A DNA stretch of 64,000 bases from Croceibacterium xixiisoli. GTDB taxonomy: Bacteria; Pseudomonadota; Alphaproteobacteria; Sphingomonadales; Sphingomonadaceae. The notes below the pieces were generated by a model, which was not told the DNA's origin, did no database searches, and saw nothing but the letters and a program-made list of their open reading frames with translations. This document shows, piece after piece, positions 8,948-18,343 of the stretch (the stretch's first letter is position 1; every line of letters starts with the position of its first letter). The stretch lies in the NCBI RefSeq assembly GCF_009827305.1, contig NZ_WTYJ01000001.1:868001-932000 (forward strand). Reading direction: 5' to 3'. The translations under genes were made by a program, and so were the position numbers.

Positions 8948-9640
8948 ATGAAATCCGGCTCAACCTTCCTCTCCGCCCTGCTGCTCTGCAGCCTGACCCT
9001 GCCGATACCGGCTGCAGCTTCCTGGCGCGGCGACCCCTGGGCCGGCCGTGGGGATAGTGGCTGGGGCCGTGCGGGATCGTGGGATCGCCCTTCCATGCGC
9101 GGGTCTTCCGGCCGGGATGATCGCGAAGGCCAGGTCCAGGTCGAACATTTCGAGGCTGAGAACGCCCGCGCGCAGCTGGGGCAGGGCGCAGTTGTCGTCC
9201 GCACGCTGGCCGGCGACACCACGCAATCGCGCGATCAATCCACCTATGAGGCGGCCGTGATCGATCAGCTGGTGAAGGCCGGTTACGACACGCTCGACGC
9301 CTATCCGTCAGGCGGGCAGATCGCCGAAATCCGCGTGATCCGCGATGTGGTCAGCCCGGAAGAAGAAAAGCGCAATCCCGTCAGCGGCGAAATGGCCGTG
9401 GGCGTGTCCAATCGCGGATCGATGGCGTCGATGGCGGTCAATCTGGATTTCACCGCCGCGCGCAAGGCGTTGCTTTCCACCCGGTTGGAGGCGCGGCTGC
9501 GCGACAAGGCCACCGACGCAATCCTGTGGGAAGGGCGCGCCACCGTGATGACTCGGGAGGGGGACAGCCACTGGACCGAACAGGCCATTTCGACCCGGCT
9601 GGCCGCCGCCCTGTTCGAAGATATGCCCGCTCGACAGTAA
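8948..9640 (+). CDS. Secreted protein of unknown function
   Basis: 230 residues with a clear cleavable signal peptide (MKSGSTFLSALLLCSLTLPIPAAA), then a Gly/Trp/Arg-rich segment to about residue 60 and a compact alpha/beta domain. That domain ends in ATDAILWEGRA...LAAALFEDMP, which recalls the C-terminus of DUF4136-like envelope proteins; the resemblance is only suggestive. A GAGGGGAT ribosome site precedes the ATG. It is convergent with ccmB. Confidence 0.7.
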   Translation: MKSGSTFLSALLLCSLTLPIPAAASWRGDPWAGRGDSGWGRAGSWDRPSMRGSSGRDDREGQVQVEHFEAENARAQLGQGAVVVRTLAGDTTQSRDQSTYEAAVIDQLVKAGYDTLDAYPSGGQIAEIRVIRDVVSPEEEKRNPVSGEMAVGVSNRGSMASMAVNLDFTAARKALLSTRLEARLRDKATDAILWEGRATVMTREGDSHWTEQAISTRLAAALFEDMPARQ

Positions 9641-9682
9641 TAAGGGCTCGTCAGTAACCAGGGCTTGCCAGCAAGTTCGGGG

Positions 9683-10342
9683 CTAACCCCCGCGCGTGGC
9701 GCGGATCGCGGCCCCGCCGGCAAAGGGCGCCATCGCCACCAAAATCAGGCTGATTGCCCCGGTCAGGGCAATGCCGCTGCCGCCACCGGTCGCCAGCGCC
9801 CCGGCGCCGAAGATCAGCAGCGGCACCGCCAGCGGAATCATCAGCAGCCCGGCCAGCGCCGCGCCGGACCGCAGGCCAACGGTCAGGGCCGCGATCATCA
9901 CGCCGATGGCCGCCAGCCCCGGCGTGCCGGCCAGCAGGCCCAGCTCCACGATCCGCAGGCTCGCCCCGTCCAGCCCCAGCAGGGCGGCGGCGGGCAGGGC
10001 GGCGATCATCAGCGGCGGCCCGAAGCTGATCCAGTGCGCGATCACCCGCATGAACACCACCGCCTCTTCCGAAATGCCGCGCAGCGCCCATTGGTCGAAG
10101 AAACCCTGATCCAGATCGGGCGCGATCAGCCGGTCGAGTGGCAGGATCGCCGCCAGCAGCGCCGCCACCCAGATGATCCCGCCACCGGTGCGCGCCAGCA
10201 GCGCGGCATCAGGCCCCACGGCAAAGGGAAACAGCATCGCCACCGACAGGAAGAACAGCAGCGGCAGCAATGTCCCACCGCGTCGCCCGCCGGGCAGCAG
10301 CATCGCCAGATCGCGGCGCAGAATGGTCAACAGCGCGCTCAC
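9683..10342 (-). CDS. ccmB: Heme exporter protein CcmB
   Basis: Membrane subunit of the CcmAB transporter used in system I cytochrome c maturation, where it acts with CcmC/D to release holo-CcmE. The 219 residues match the CcmB length (about 220) and form six hydrophobic segments. The start is GTG at 10342 ([14 protein letters not shown]), which overlaps the ccmA stop as GTGA. The longer frame to 10432 would extend into ccmA. No other ccm genes are in the window. Confidence 0.92.
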   Translation of the reverse strand: MSALLTILRRDLAMLLPGGRRGGTLLPLLFFLSVAMLFPFAVGPDAALLARTGGGIIWVAALLAAILPLDRLIAPDLDQGFFDQWALRGISEEAVVFMRVIAHWISFGPPLMIAALPAAALLGLDGASLRIVELGLLAGTPGLAAIGVMIAALTVGLRSGAALAGLLMIPLAVPLLIFGAGALATGGGSGIALTGAISLILVAMAPFAGGAAIRATRGG

Positions 10343-10917
10343 GGCGCGAAATCCGCCAGCGGCAGCACTTGCAGATCGGCCACGGGAAAGGGCTGGTGAG
10401 AGGCGATGATGGCGATCCCGCCAGCGCGGCAATGATCTTCCACCACCGCCACGCAGGCGGCAATCGCCGCCGTGTCCAGCCCGTTGAGCGGTTCGTCGAG
10501 CAGCCAGATCGGCGCCCGCTGGCCGAACAGCCGCGTCAGCGCCGCCCGCTTGCGCTGGCCGGTGGACAGGAAGCGCAGCGGAATATCCATCAGCGCCTCC
10601 ACCCCCGGCATCGGCGTGATCTCTGCATCTCCGCCATCAATGGCGCGCCAGAAATCCAGCGCCTTGGCCAGCGGCAGGTTTTCATCCAGCGCGGGGTGTT
10701 CATCGAGCAGGCCAATGGCGCCCTGGCGGGTAACAGAGCCATGGAACGGCGGCAACAGCCCGGCCAGAATGCGCAGCAGGCTGGATTTGCCCAAGCCGTT
10801 GTGGCCGGAGATCTGCAGCGCCATGCCGGATTCAAGCGCCAGCGACAGCCGCCGGAACAGCAGCCTCTCCCCACGGCGGCAGGCAATATCCGTCGCGGAA
10901 ATCTGGCACCGATCCAT
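10339..10917 (-). CDS. ccmA: Heme exporter ATP-binding protein CcmA
   Basis: ATPase of the CcmAB complex, whose hydrolysis drives release of heme-loaded CcmE during cytochrome c maturation. 192 residues from ATG at 10917 ([21 protein letters not shown]). Walker A is GHNGLGKSS, the ABC signature is LSTGQRKR, Walker B is IWLLDEP, and the switch His is in IIASHQP. A longer in-frame extension upstream lies antisense to the pterin dehydratase gene and is rejected. It is coupled to ccmB and diverges from phhB. Confidence 0.93.
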   Translation of the reverse strand: MDRCQISATDIACRRGERLLFRRLSLALESGMALQISGHNGLGKSSLLRILAGLLPPFHGSVTRQGAIGLLDEHPALDENLPLAKALDFWRAIDGGDAEITPMPGVEALMDIPLRFLSTGQRKRAALTRLFGQRAPIWLLDEPLNGLDTAAIAACVAVVEDHCRAGGIAIIASHQPFPVADLQVLPLADFAP

Positions 10918-10972
10918 GGTGTCACGCGTTAGGCGATGGAATAGCATGTCACAAGTAAAGGAGATGAGGGCA

Positions 10973-11266
10973 ATGGAGATAGAACGGCTGACGGATGCTG
11001 CGCGCGACAATCTGCTTGCCGATCTTCCCCGCTGGCGACTGGGAGCCGACGGGGCCTCGATCCACCGCCAGTTCCGCTTCACCGATTTTTCGCAGGCCTT
11101 TGCCTTCATCACCCGGGTGGCGCTGCTGGCTGAACAGCAGAATCATCATCCCGAATGGTCCAATGTCTACAATCGGGTGGATATCAATCTGACCACCCAT
11201 GATGCCGGCGGCCTGTCCGAACGCGATCGCGTGCTGGCCCACAGCATTGATCGGCTCGTCGCATGA
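10973..11266 (+). CDS. phhB: Pterin-4a-carbinolamine dehydratase
   Basis: 97-residue PCD/DCoH-family protein that dehydrates 4a-hydroxytetrahydrobiopterin, recycling the pterin cofactor of aromatic amino acid hydroxylases. The family core [20 protein letters not shown] with the catalytic His pair is complete. Start chosen at 10973 because AAAGGAG lies 9 bases upstream; an ATG three codons earlier directly abuts the ribosome site. The stop overlaps the next start as ATGA, so the downstream gene is probably co-translated. Confidence 0.93.
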   Translation: MEIERLTDAARDNLLADLPRWRLGADGASIHRQFRFTDFSQAFAFITRVALLAEQQNHHPEWSNVYNRVDINLTTHDAGGLSERDRVLAHSIDRLVA

Positions 11267-12474
11267 GGCGGGGGGCTGTCATCGGGCTGGGCGCGGTGGC
11301 GCTGCTGGCGGTGGGCGTGGCCGGTTCGGGTGTGCTGGGCTTCGGCATGGCGGGTTCGGATGAGGCCAGTCCCACTGCGGCGAGCTCGGCATCGGCCAAA
11401 CCTGCACTGGCCAGTTCGGCGGCGGCTGAACCCGCCGCGGCGGGTCCGGCTGCAGCGCAGGATCAAACGGGCAAGGTATGGCAGGGCAAGATCGGCAATC
11501 TGCCGGTGCGGGTCTGTTTCGACGGGGAAGGCAGCGATGGTCGCGGCGCCTATTATTACACCTCGCAACTGCGCCCGATCGGGCTGAACGCGGGCGAGCA
11601 ATCCGGGCAATGGACCGAGCGGGTCAATTACAAGGACAGCGATGCGACCTGGCAGATCGCCGAAATTACCGATCGGCATCTGCGCGGCACATGGCGCCAG
11701 GGCAGCAAGCAATTGCCGATCGATCTGCAGGCGGTGGCCTGGACGGCGGCGGAATGGAGCGGGCCCTGTTCGTCCGATGCGTTCCTGTCCGCCCGCATGG
11801 TCGCCCCGCGTTTCGCCGATGCGCCCAAGCGCCTGGGCAATTGGGCCTATACCGAACGGGTCTATCAGCCGCCGGCCCATTACACCTCGGCCGATCTGGC
11901 AGGCTTCACCTATGCGCCAAGCCGGCCGGGCGATCGCGCGATCCTGAGCGCGCTGGCGGCCTATCTCCCCAGTGGCAAATCGAGCGATGATTACGTCCAG
12001 TGCCTGTCGGGCGCGTTGCAGCCGTCCGGCACGGATGGCGATTATGCCCGCACGGTGGAACCGATCCTGGCGAATGACAACTTCCTGACCATCGCCATTT
12101 CCACCAGCGCCGATTGCGGCGGCGCCCACCCGAGCATGTGGAGCGAGCACAAGAGCTTCGACCGGCAGAGTGGCGAGGAAATCAACCTCGCCGGCTGGAT
12201 TGGTGGTGACAGGCCACACGATGGTGCGGCCACGCTGCCCCGACCCTTGCGCGCTGCGGTGATGGCGCAGTGGCAGGGGGAGGAAGAGTGTCGAGAGTTT
12301 GTGGAGAACGCCGATTATTGGGATATCGCGCTGGAAACCCGGGGCATGGTCTTCACCCCGGTGGTGCCGCATGTCGCCACCCCCTGCGCAGAGGGGCAGT
12401 TGCTGGGCTGGGGTGCGCTCGCCCCGTTCCTGACGCCTGACGGCAAGGCCGGGCAGGCGCGGCTCAAATCATAA
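11263..12474 (+). CDS. Membrane-anchored or secreted protein of unknown function
   Basis: 403 residues. It has an N-terminal hydrophobic segment (residues about 5-28, signal or anchor), an Ala/Ser-rich linker to about residue 68, then a globular domain containing six Cys. The segment [22 protein letters not shown]...INLAGWIG resembles the periplasmic DUF3298-like fold, but I cannot assign a family with confidence. ATGA overlap with phhB indicates coupling. A strong terminator follows, shared with the convergent S9 peptidase gene. Confidence 0.75.
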   Translation: MRRGAVIGLGAVALLAVGVAGSGVLGFGMAGSDEASPTAASSASAKPALASSAAAEPAAAGPAAAQDQTGKVWQGKIGNLPVRVCFDGEGSDGRGAYYYTSQLRPIGLNAGEQSGQWTERVNYKDSDATWQIAEITDRHLRGTWRQGSKQLPIDLQAVAWTAAEWSGPCSSDAFLSARMVAPRFADAPKRLGNWAYTERVYQPPAHYTSADLAGFTYAPSRPGDRAILSALAAYLPSGKSSDDYVQCLSGALQPSGTDGDYARTVEPILANDNFLTIAISTSADCGGAHPSMWSEHKSFDRQSGEEINLAGWIGGDRPHDGAATLPRPLRAAVMAQWQGEEECREFVENADYWDIALETRGMVFTPVVPHVATPCAEGQLLGWGALAPFLTPDGKAGQARLKS

Positions 12475-12481
12475 GGCAACA

Positions 12482-12507
12482 CCGGCCCCGCCAAACGGCG
12501 GGGCCGG
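12482..12507. terminator. Bidirectional terminator hairpin between convergent genes
   Basis: Perfect 11-bp GC-rich arms (12482-12492 and 12497-12507, CCGGCCCCGCC) with an AAAC loop. It is located between the stop codons of the 11263-12474 gene and the S9 peptidase gene. T runs are short, so efficiency is uncertain. Confidence 0.7.
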
Positions 12508-12516
12508 CCTTTGCGA

Positions 12517-14589
12517 TCAGTTGTTTGCCGCAGGCGTCAGCCCGGCGACGAATTCCGCCCCGGTCACGATCTGCGCGGTCGATGCGGGCAGGGTGCCGCC
12601 CACCGGTTCGGCCCGGCCACCCAGACAGGTGGCGAGGAAGTTTTCGGTGATCGCGTTGAAGGCAATGTTGTTTTCCGGCCGGGCGAAGCCATGCCCTTCA
12701 TCCGGGAACACCACATAGGTCACCGGAATATCGGCCGCCTGCATCGCCTGGGCGATCTGGTCGCTTTCCGACTGCTTCACGCGCGGGTCATTGGCCCCCT
12801 GGCCGATCAGCAGCGGCCGCACGATGGCATCGATCCGGTGCAGCGGGCTGCGATCCTTCAGCAATTGCAGGCCTTCGGGCGTTCCGGGATTGCCCATGCG
12901 ATCGTGGAACTGCTTCACCTGCGGTTCCCAATAGGGCGGGATCGTGGCCAGCAGCGTTTCCAGATTGGACGGGCCGACGATGTCCACGCCGCAGGCAAAG
13001 GTTTCGGGCGTGTAGGTCAGGCCCACCAGCGTGGCATAGCCGCCATAGGACCCACCCATGATGGCGACCTTGTCTTTCTGCGCGACGCCGCGTTCCACGG
13101 CCCAGTTTACCGCATCGATCAGATCGTCATGCATCTTGCCGGCCCATTCCAGATTGCCGGCATTGATGAAATTCTTGCCCAGCCCGGTGGAGCCACGGAA
13201 ATTGACGCTGAGCACGGCATAGCCGCGATTGGCCAGCCATTGATGCGCCCGGTTGAAGCCATAGCTGTCGCGCGCCCAGGGGCCGCCATGCACCAGCAGC
13301 ACCATGGGGGTGGCCTGATCGGGCACGCCATCGCCATCGGGATCGCTCCCCGGCGGCAGGGTCAGATAGCTGACCAGCGTCAGCCCGTCGCGCGCGGGTA
13401 TTTCCAGCGCGTGCATCGGCTGCAGCGGGGCGCCGACCAGTTCGGGGCGGCTGGTGTAGAATTCGGTCAGCGTGCCGGCGGGCCGATCATAGAGATAGAC
13501 TTTGGTCGGGCTGGTCAGCGGATCGTTCCAGACCACCCATTTGCTGTCATCTTCGGTGCGCGACTGGACGCCGAAATCACCCTCCAGCCGGGCATCCAGC
13601 CATTCGAGCGAGGCGCCGATCTGCGGGTCGAGCGCGGTCCAGCGATTGGTCAGATAATTGACCGAATAGGCTTCCACCTCGCCCGTCACCGGGTTCTGCA
13701 TCGTGCCGCCGATATCGGCGCGCGGATCTTCGGCAATGATGCGCTTTTCGCCGGTGGTGGTGTCTTCCGCGATCAGCGCGGCGGTGTTGCGGTCGCGCGA
13801 ATCGAGCCAGTACAGCGTCTTGCCGTCGGTGGTGTAACCGGCGGTGCTGGTGCTCAGCGCATCGTCCAGCGTGGTGCTTTCGCGCGGGGTTTCCGCGATT
13901 GTGCCGTCGGTAATCTCGAACATGTCCATGCCGCCGGCGGCATTGGCCGCCATGGCCCAGCGCAGCGTCAGGCTGTCATCGGCCAGGAAGCCGAGATAGC
14001 CTTCGTTCTGCAGCACCAGCTTGAGTTCGCCGGTATCCAGGTTCAGCAAATGCACATCATGCAGGCGCGCGTCGCGGTTGTTCAGCCCGATCAGCACCTG
14101 ATCCTTGATCGTGTTGGACGCGCCGACGATCTGCAGCCTTGTGTCTTCGAACGGGGTCAGATTGCGCTCTTCGCCACTCGCCAGATTGACCTGATAGAGC
14201 AGGTAATTCTCGTCACCGGCCTTGTCCTGCACATAGAGGATGCTGTCCGATTTCGGGGCCCAGAAATACTGCGGGATCGGCCGCTGCGTCGCATTGGTCA
14301 TCCGCCGCGCGGCGGTCGGATCGCCGGCGGGCGCGATGAAGACATTCATCACCCCTTCGTGCGGGGCCAGCCAGCTGATCCATTTCCCGTCGGGGCTGAC
14401 CAGGCCGGTGGAGCGCGTAGGGTTGCCATAGAGGGCATCGCGCGGGATCAGCGGCGTGGATTTTACGGCATCGGCGGCGGCGTTGGGCATGGTCTCTCCT
14501 GATTGGGGGGCGTCATTCGCGATGGCCGGGGCGCTGATGGCCGCAGTCAGCATGGCGATGGATGTCAGCAAACGGGTGCGTCGGGTCAT
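12517..14589 (-). CDS. Secreted S9-family (prolyl oligopeptidase-like) serine peptidase
   Basis: 690 residues with a signal peptide ending near APAIAN (residue about 25), a beta-propeller-like N-terminal half and a C-terminal alpha/beta hydrolase domain. The nucleophile elbow is GGSYGGYATL; the acid and base lie in NDPRVK and DEGHGF, completing a Ser-Asp-His triad. S9C/DPP-type enzymes of this layout act in the periplasm as peptidases that take oligopeptides. A GGAGGTTCCGCG ribosome site precedes the ATG. Substrate is not predictable from sequence. Confidence 0.92.
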   Translation of the reverse strand: MTRRTRLLTSIAMLTAAISAPAIANDAPQSGETMPNAAADAVKSTPLIPRDALYGNPTRSTGLVSPDGKWISWLAPHEGVMNVFIAPAGDPTAARRMTNATQRPIPQYFWAPKSDSILYVQDKAGDENYLLYQVNLASGEERNLTPFEDTRLQIVGASNTIKDQVLIGLNNRDARLHDVHLLNLDTGELKLVLQNEGYLGFLADDSLTLRWAMAANAAGGMDMFEITDGTIAETPRESTTLDDALSTSTAGYTTDGKTLYWLDSRDRNTAALIAEDTTTGEKRIIAEDPRADIGGTMQNPVTGEVEAYSVNYLTNRWTALDPQIGASLEWLDARLEGDFGVQSRTEDDSKWVVWNDPLTSPTKVYLYDRPAGTLTEFYTSRPELVGAPLQPMHALEIPARDGLTLVSYLTLPPGSDPDGDGVPDQATPMVLLVHGGPWARDSYGFNRAHQWLANRGYAVLSVNFRGSTGLGKNFINAGNLEWAGKMHDDLIDAVNWAVERGVAQKDKVAIMGGSYGGYATLVGLTYTPETFACGVDIVGPSNLETLLATIPPYWEPQVKQFHDRMGNPGTPEGLQLLKDRSPLHRIDAIVRPLLIGQGANDPRVKQSESDQIAQAMQAADIPVTYVVFPDEGHGFARPENNIAFNAITENFLATCLGGRAEPVGGTLPASTAQIVTGAEFVAGLTPAANN

Positions 14590-14737
14590 CGCGGAACCTC
14601 CTGGCTGAATGGTCGGTCTGGCTGCTGATCGCGCCCGAATTGTCTGCTGTCTTGTCGGGCCAAGCTAGGGCGCGGCGCGCGATATGCAATTCACCCCAGC
14701 AGTCTACCGGCGATTTTTCGTCAGGTGGTGGCGGGTT

Positions 14738-15355
14738 TCAGAGCGCGGGGTTGTTGTAGCAATGCCAGGTCATGATCGCGATCGCCCCGCGATGCGGGCG
14801 CCACGCCTCGGCCAGTTCGCGGGTCGCCTTTTCCGACGGGCGTTCTTCCAGCCCCATGATCTTGCCGATGCCCACCTGCACCGCCAGATCGCCGGCAGGC
14901 CAGATGTCGGGCCGCCCTTCGGCGAACAGCAGATAGATTTCCGCCGACCAGCGCCCGATCCCCTTGATCTTCACCAGCTGGGCGATGGCGTCCTCATCAT
15001 CCTCCGGCAAATTGTCGAGGTCCAGCTCTCCGCTGATCACCAGTTCGCAAAGCGACCGGGCATAGCCCTGCTTCTGTCGCGACAGACCGCAGGCGCGCAG
15101 CGCGTCGAAATCCTGTTCCAGCAGAGCGGCGGGCGGCACGTCTTCGCCCAGCAGCGCTTCCAGCTTGCGCCAGACGCTGGCCGCCGCCGCTACGCTCACC
15201 TGCTGGCCGATGATGGTGCGCAGCAGGGTGCGGTATCCGGTTTCGCGGATGCGCGGTTCGGGATAGCCGGCACTGGCCAGCGCGCGGGCGATGGCCGGTT
15301 CCCGTGTGGCAATTGTGTCAAGACCGGCGACGATCGCCTCTGCACTGATGCCCAA
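14738..15355 (-). CDS. DNA-3-methyladenine glycosylase 2 (AlkA-like, HhH-GPD)
   Basis: 205 residues of the HhH-GPD superfamily, base-excision repair of alkylated purines. The helix-hairpin-helix is LVKIKGIGRWSAEIYLLF, followed by the catalytic aspartate in PAGDLAVQVG. The start is taken as TTG at 15355 (LGISAEAIVAGL), because AAGAGGA lies 7 bases upstream and the family's N-terminus fits; the longer frame would cross the divergent ferredoxin promoter and gene. The protein lacks the N-terminal AlkA_N domain of E. coli AlkA, as short forms do. Confidence 0.88.
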   Translation of the reverse strand: MGISAEAIVAGLDTIATREPAIARALASAGYPEPRIRETGYRTLLRTIIGQQVSVAAAASVWRKLEALLGEDVPPAALLEQDFDALRACGLSRQKQGYARSLCELVISGELDLDNLPEDDEDAIAQLVKIKGIGRWSAEIYLLFAEGRPDIWPAGDLAVQVGIGKIMGLEERPSEKATRELAEAWRPHRGAIAIMTWHCYNNPAL

Positions 15356-15427
15356 GGCCTGTCCTCTTCTTGCCAAAACCCGGCCCAGCACGTAGCAGCC
15401 CGGCACGGGAAAGGAAGCATCTGAACA

Positions 15428-15745
15428 ATGCCCAAGCTGATTGTGACGACCCGCGAAGGGGAAACACGCACCGTTGACGCCGCACCTGGCCTGACGGTGA
15501 TGGAAGCCATTCGCGACAATGGTTTTGATGAACTTCTGGCCCTGTGCGGGGGCTGCTGTTCCTGCGCCACCTGCCACGTGCATGTCGATCCTGACTTTGC
15601 CGATCTGCTGCCGCCGATCAGCCAGGACGAAGACGATCTGCTCGATTCCAGCGATGAGCGGGACGAATATTCACGCCTGTCGTGCCAGCTGCCGCTGACC
15701 GATGCGCTGGACGGGCTGAAGGTGCGGATCGCCGCCGAAGACTGA
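15428..15745 (+). CDS. [2Fe-2S] ferredoxin, adrenodoxin/putidaredoxin type
   Basis: 105-residue electron carrier. The cluster ligands are Cys40, Cys46 and Cys49 (C-x5-C-x2-C) with the distant Cys86 in RLSCQLP. This spacing marks the vertebrate-type ferredoxins that serve P450s and Fe-S assembly. It stands alone, not beside isc/hsc genes or a P450, so its partner is unknown. Two extra Cys (43 and 44) lie within the cluster loop. Confidence 0.92.
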   Translation: MPKLIVTTREGETRTVDAAPGLTVMEAIRDNGFDELLALCGGCCSCATCHVHVDPDFADLLPPISQDEDDLLDSSDERDEYSRLSCQLPLTDALDGLKVRIAAED

Positions 15746-15828
15746 TTTCCGCCTGCGGGAAGGGGGACTAGGCACCGGGCAAGTGCATCTGCATTGCCTG
15801 CCGCGCCGGTCCGCCCTAATCGTGCGGC

Positions 15829-16824
15829 ATGAATCTTCCTGCTGCACGCACCTCCACCCTCGATCTGATCGGCAAGACCCCGCTTGTTCTGCTGGAGGGC
15901 CCCAGTGCGGCCGCCGGCTGCGAAATCTGGGGCAAATGCGAATTCCTCAACCCCGGCGCCTCGGTCAAGGATCGCGCGGCGCTGTGGATCATCCGCGATG
16001 CGGAACGCAGCGGTGCGTTGAAGCCGGGCGGCACCATCGTCGAAGGAACGGCCGGCAACACCGGCATCGGCATCGCGCTGGTCGCCAATGCACTGGGCTA
16101 CAAATCCATCATCGTGATGCCCGAAACGCAGAGCCGGGAGAAAATGGACACGCTGCGCGCCCTGGGCGCAGAGCTGGTGACCGTGCCGGCGGCCCCCTAC
16201 AGCAATCCCGGCCATTTCGTGCACACCTCCCGCCGGCTGGCGGAAGAGACCGAGGGCGCGATCTGGGCCAATCAGTTCGACAATATCGCCAATCGCCGCG
16301 CCCATATCGAAAGCACGGCGCCGGAAATCTGGGACCAGATGGACGGGCGCATTTCCGGCTTCACCTGCGCGGCCGGAACGGGCGGCACCTTTGCCGGTGT
16401 CGGCCTGGGTCTGAAGGAAAGGGATGAGGCGATTACCATTGCCCTGACCGATCCACATGGTGCGGCGTTGTTCAACTATTACGCCCACGGGGAATTGAAG
16501 GCAGAGGGCAGCTCTGTTGCCGAAGGGATCGGGCAGGGCCGGATCACCGCCAATCTGGACGGCGCACCGGTGGATACGCAATTCCGCATTTCGGACGAAG
16601 CGGGCATGGAATGGGTCGCCCGCCTGCTGAAGGAAGAAGGGCTGTGCCTGGGCCTTTCCAGCGGCATCAATGTGGCCGGTGCTGTCGAACTGGGGCGCAA
16701 ACTGGGCCCGAACAGCCGGGTTGTTACAATTTTGTGCGACACTGGTTTCCGTTATCTTTCCACGCTTTACAACCGGGAGTGGCTCGAATCCAAGGGTCTG
16801 ACCGTTTTCGACTGGTTACGTTAA
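15829..16824 (+). CDS. cysK: Cysteine synthase A (O-acetylserine sulfhydrylase)
   Basis: PLP enzyme forming cysteine from O-acetylserine and sulfide. The 331 residues include the PLP lysine Lys47 in NPGASVKDR, the substrate loop EGTAGNTGIGIA, and the PLP-phosphate loop CAAGTGGTFAGV. It is the last step of the sulfur pathway whose reductive part is encoded by cysH/cysI at 49-52 kb. It is followed after 23 bases by a small membrane-protein gene on the same strand. Confidence 0.95.
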   Translation: MNLPAARTSTLDLIGKTPLVLLEGPSAAAGCEIWGKCEFLNPGASVKDRAALWIIRDAERSGALKPGGTIVEGTAGNTGIGIALVANALGYKSIIVMPETQSREKMDTLRALGAELVTVPAAPYSNPGHFVHTSRRLAEETEGAIWANQFDNIANRRAHIESTAPEIWDQMDGRISGFTCAAGTGGTFAGVGLGLKERDEAITIALTDPHGAALFNYYAHGELKAEGSSVAEGIGQGRITANLDGAPVDTQFRISDEAGMEWVARLLKEEGLCLGLSSGINVAGAVELGRKLGPNSRVVTILCDTGFRYLSTLYNREWLESKGLTVFDWLR

Positions 16825-16847
16825 TCGACGCAGGTTAGATTGCGTTC

Positions 16848-17201
16848 ATGGCGTTGGACCAGCTGGACCTGAAATTGCCGAATGCCGCTGGCGATCACGC
16901 CTCCCCGCCCGCTGGGCGTTGGGGTGGGGCGCTGATGCAGCGGTTGCAGGTCGGCCTGTTCGGCCTGGCGGCGATGGTTCTGCTGGTTGGGCTGGCCAAT
17001 ATCATCATGAACAGCGCGCAGGAAAACCAGGCCCGGGTTGTGCCCGAAGCGGCGCCGACGATTGCGGTCAGCCCGTCTTCCACCCCCGCCAGCGATCCCC
17101 TGGCCGATGCCGGCGTGGTGCCGGATTTCCCGGGTGAACGCGCCAGTACCGCCGCCAGCGCAGAACCAGCCGATGCCAATCCACCCGTGGCGATCCCCTG
17201 A
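16848..17201 (+). CDS. Small single-pass membrane protein of unknown function
   Basis: 117 residues: an N-terminal polar stretch of about 30 residues, one hydrophobic helix (about 33-54, LQVGLFGLAAMVLLVGLANII), then an Ala/Pro/Ser-rich low-complexity tail, probably periplasmic. No family recognised. It lies between cysK and the next envelope gene with short gaps (23 and 22 bases), so the three may form one transcript. Conservation of the tail would be expected to be low. Confidence 0.7.
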   Translation: MALDQLDLKLPNAAGDHASPPAGRWGGALMQRLQVGLFGLAAMVLLVGLANIIMNSAQENQARVVPEAAPTIAVSPSSTPASDPLADAGVVPDFPGERASTAASAEPADANPPVAIP

Positions 17202-17223
17202 CCTTCGGGCAGCGGTGATCGGG

Positions 17224-18138
17224 ATGAGGGCGGCCGGCCTGGCATTGGCCGGGGCTGGTCTGATCCTCTCCATACCGCTGCATGCGGGAACGGGTACGCC
17301 CGACCAGGCCATTGTTGGGCCGGATGCGGGAAATCACGGGACGGCGACGCCAGATGGGCAGGTCCACGCGGCCAAACCGGCTCTGGGGCTGATGGGCACG
17401 ATCCCGATCTATTGGGGGGAGGCGGACGGCCTTAGCGATGTGATCGGCGGGACCGGCGATGTGCATTGGGCCCGCGCGCAGCTGGAGGCGGATTTTCAAC
17501 TGCGCCCGCTCGACACGCTTTTATCCAACAATCTGAAAGACCTCCAGTTTCTCCTGCTGGCGCAGCCCCGCGCCTTGACTGCAGAGGAAAATGTCGCGCT
17601 GGATGGCTGGGTGCGCGCTGGGGGGCGGTTGTTGCTGTTCGCCGACCCCATGCTGACCGGCGAATCGCGGTTTGGAATCGGGGATCGCCGCCGTCCGCAG
17701 GATGTTATCCTGCTATCGCCGATTCTCCGACATTGGGGGCTGGAACTCCAATTCGACGATTTGCAGCCAGCAGATCCTGCCCTTGCCGATCTGGGCGGGG
17801 CGCAGATTCCGGTTCGTCTGCCGGGCCGTTTTGTGGCTGTTGAGAGCAATCAAGCCACTGAAAAATGCGATGTTTCTGTTGGCGGTCTGATGGCCCGTTG
17901 CCGGGCGATCGGTGCCGGTCAGTTGGTGGCGCTGGCGGATGCCGCCGTGCTGGATCTGCATCATCCTGCACCTGAGGCGGCGGATTCGCTGGCGTGGCTG
18001 GTGCGGGAAAGCACGGGAATTTCCACCACCCAGGCCGCGGTTGTCGCTGACAGCAGAAATATTGATTTAAATCATAACGATAATGGAACTACCGCCTCAG
18101 GCATCCGCAGCGGATGGCCGCCTGGGCGCGATGAATGA
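17224..18138 (+). CDS. DUF4350/GldG-like exported protein of unknown function
   Basis: 304 residues from ATG at 17224 (a GTG three codons earlier is possible). Signal peptide MRAAGLALAGAGLILSIPLHAG, then a Rossmann-like domain with the pattern TIPIYWGE...LEADFQLRPLDTL...LLLAQPRALTAEENVALDGWVRAGGRLLLFADP. This is typical of the DUF4350/ABC-auxiliary (GldG-like) fold, which binds an unknown ligand beside ABC transporters. No ABC genes are near. The stop lies only 8 bases before the repeat array in front of mraZ. The last 30 codons are visibly less G+C-rich than the rest. Confidence 0.6.
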   Translation: MRAAGLALAGAGLILSIPLHAGTGTPDQAIVGPDAGNHGTATPDGQVHAAKPALGLMGTIPIYWGEADGLSDVIGGTGDVHWARAQLEADFQLRPLDTLLSNNLKDLQFLLLAQPRALTAEENVALDGWVRAGGRLLLFADPMLTGESRFGIGDRRRPQDVILLSPILRHWGLELQFDDLQPADPALADLGGAQIPVRLPGRFVAVESNQATEKCDVSVGGLMARCRAIGAGQLVALADAAVLDLHHPAPEAADSLAWLVRESTGISTTQAAVVADSRNIDLNHNDNGTTASGIRSGWPPGRDE

Positions 18139-18146
18139 CCGGGTTT

Positions 18147-18192
18147 TCCCGTCAAAACCCGAATCATTCCCGTACTTTCCCCTTTATTCCCG
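18147..18192 (-). promoter_or_regulatory. Five phased GGG-core repeats upstream of mraZ, likely MraZ operator
   Basis: Read on the minus strand the sites are CGGGA, GGGGA, CGGGA, CGGGT and CGGGA. Their plus-strand starts are 18188, 18178, 18168, 18157 and 18147, so spacing is 10, 10, 11 and 10 bases, one DNA turn each. MraZ of E. coli binds direct TGGGN repeats with 5-base spacers (10-bp period) upstream of its own gene; the geometry here is the same with C/G in place of T. The array begins 8 bases after the upstream stop and about 150 bases before mraZ. A TATACA -10-like box follows at about 18203. Confidence 0.6.
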
Positions 18193-18343
18193 CTGATGGC
18201 CGCTATACAGATGCGGACATCGGACAAATCTCCCGTGCCGCGCCCGAATACCGGGCGAACTGGGTGCGCATGCGCGCGCCCTGGTGGGGGAGGGGTTTGC
18301 CCGGTGATTATCGGAACAGGCCGATCATGGGGGCCGGGGCAAA

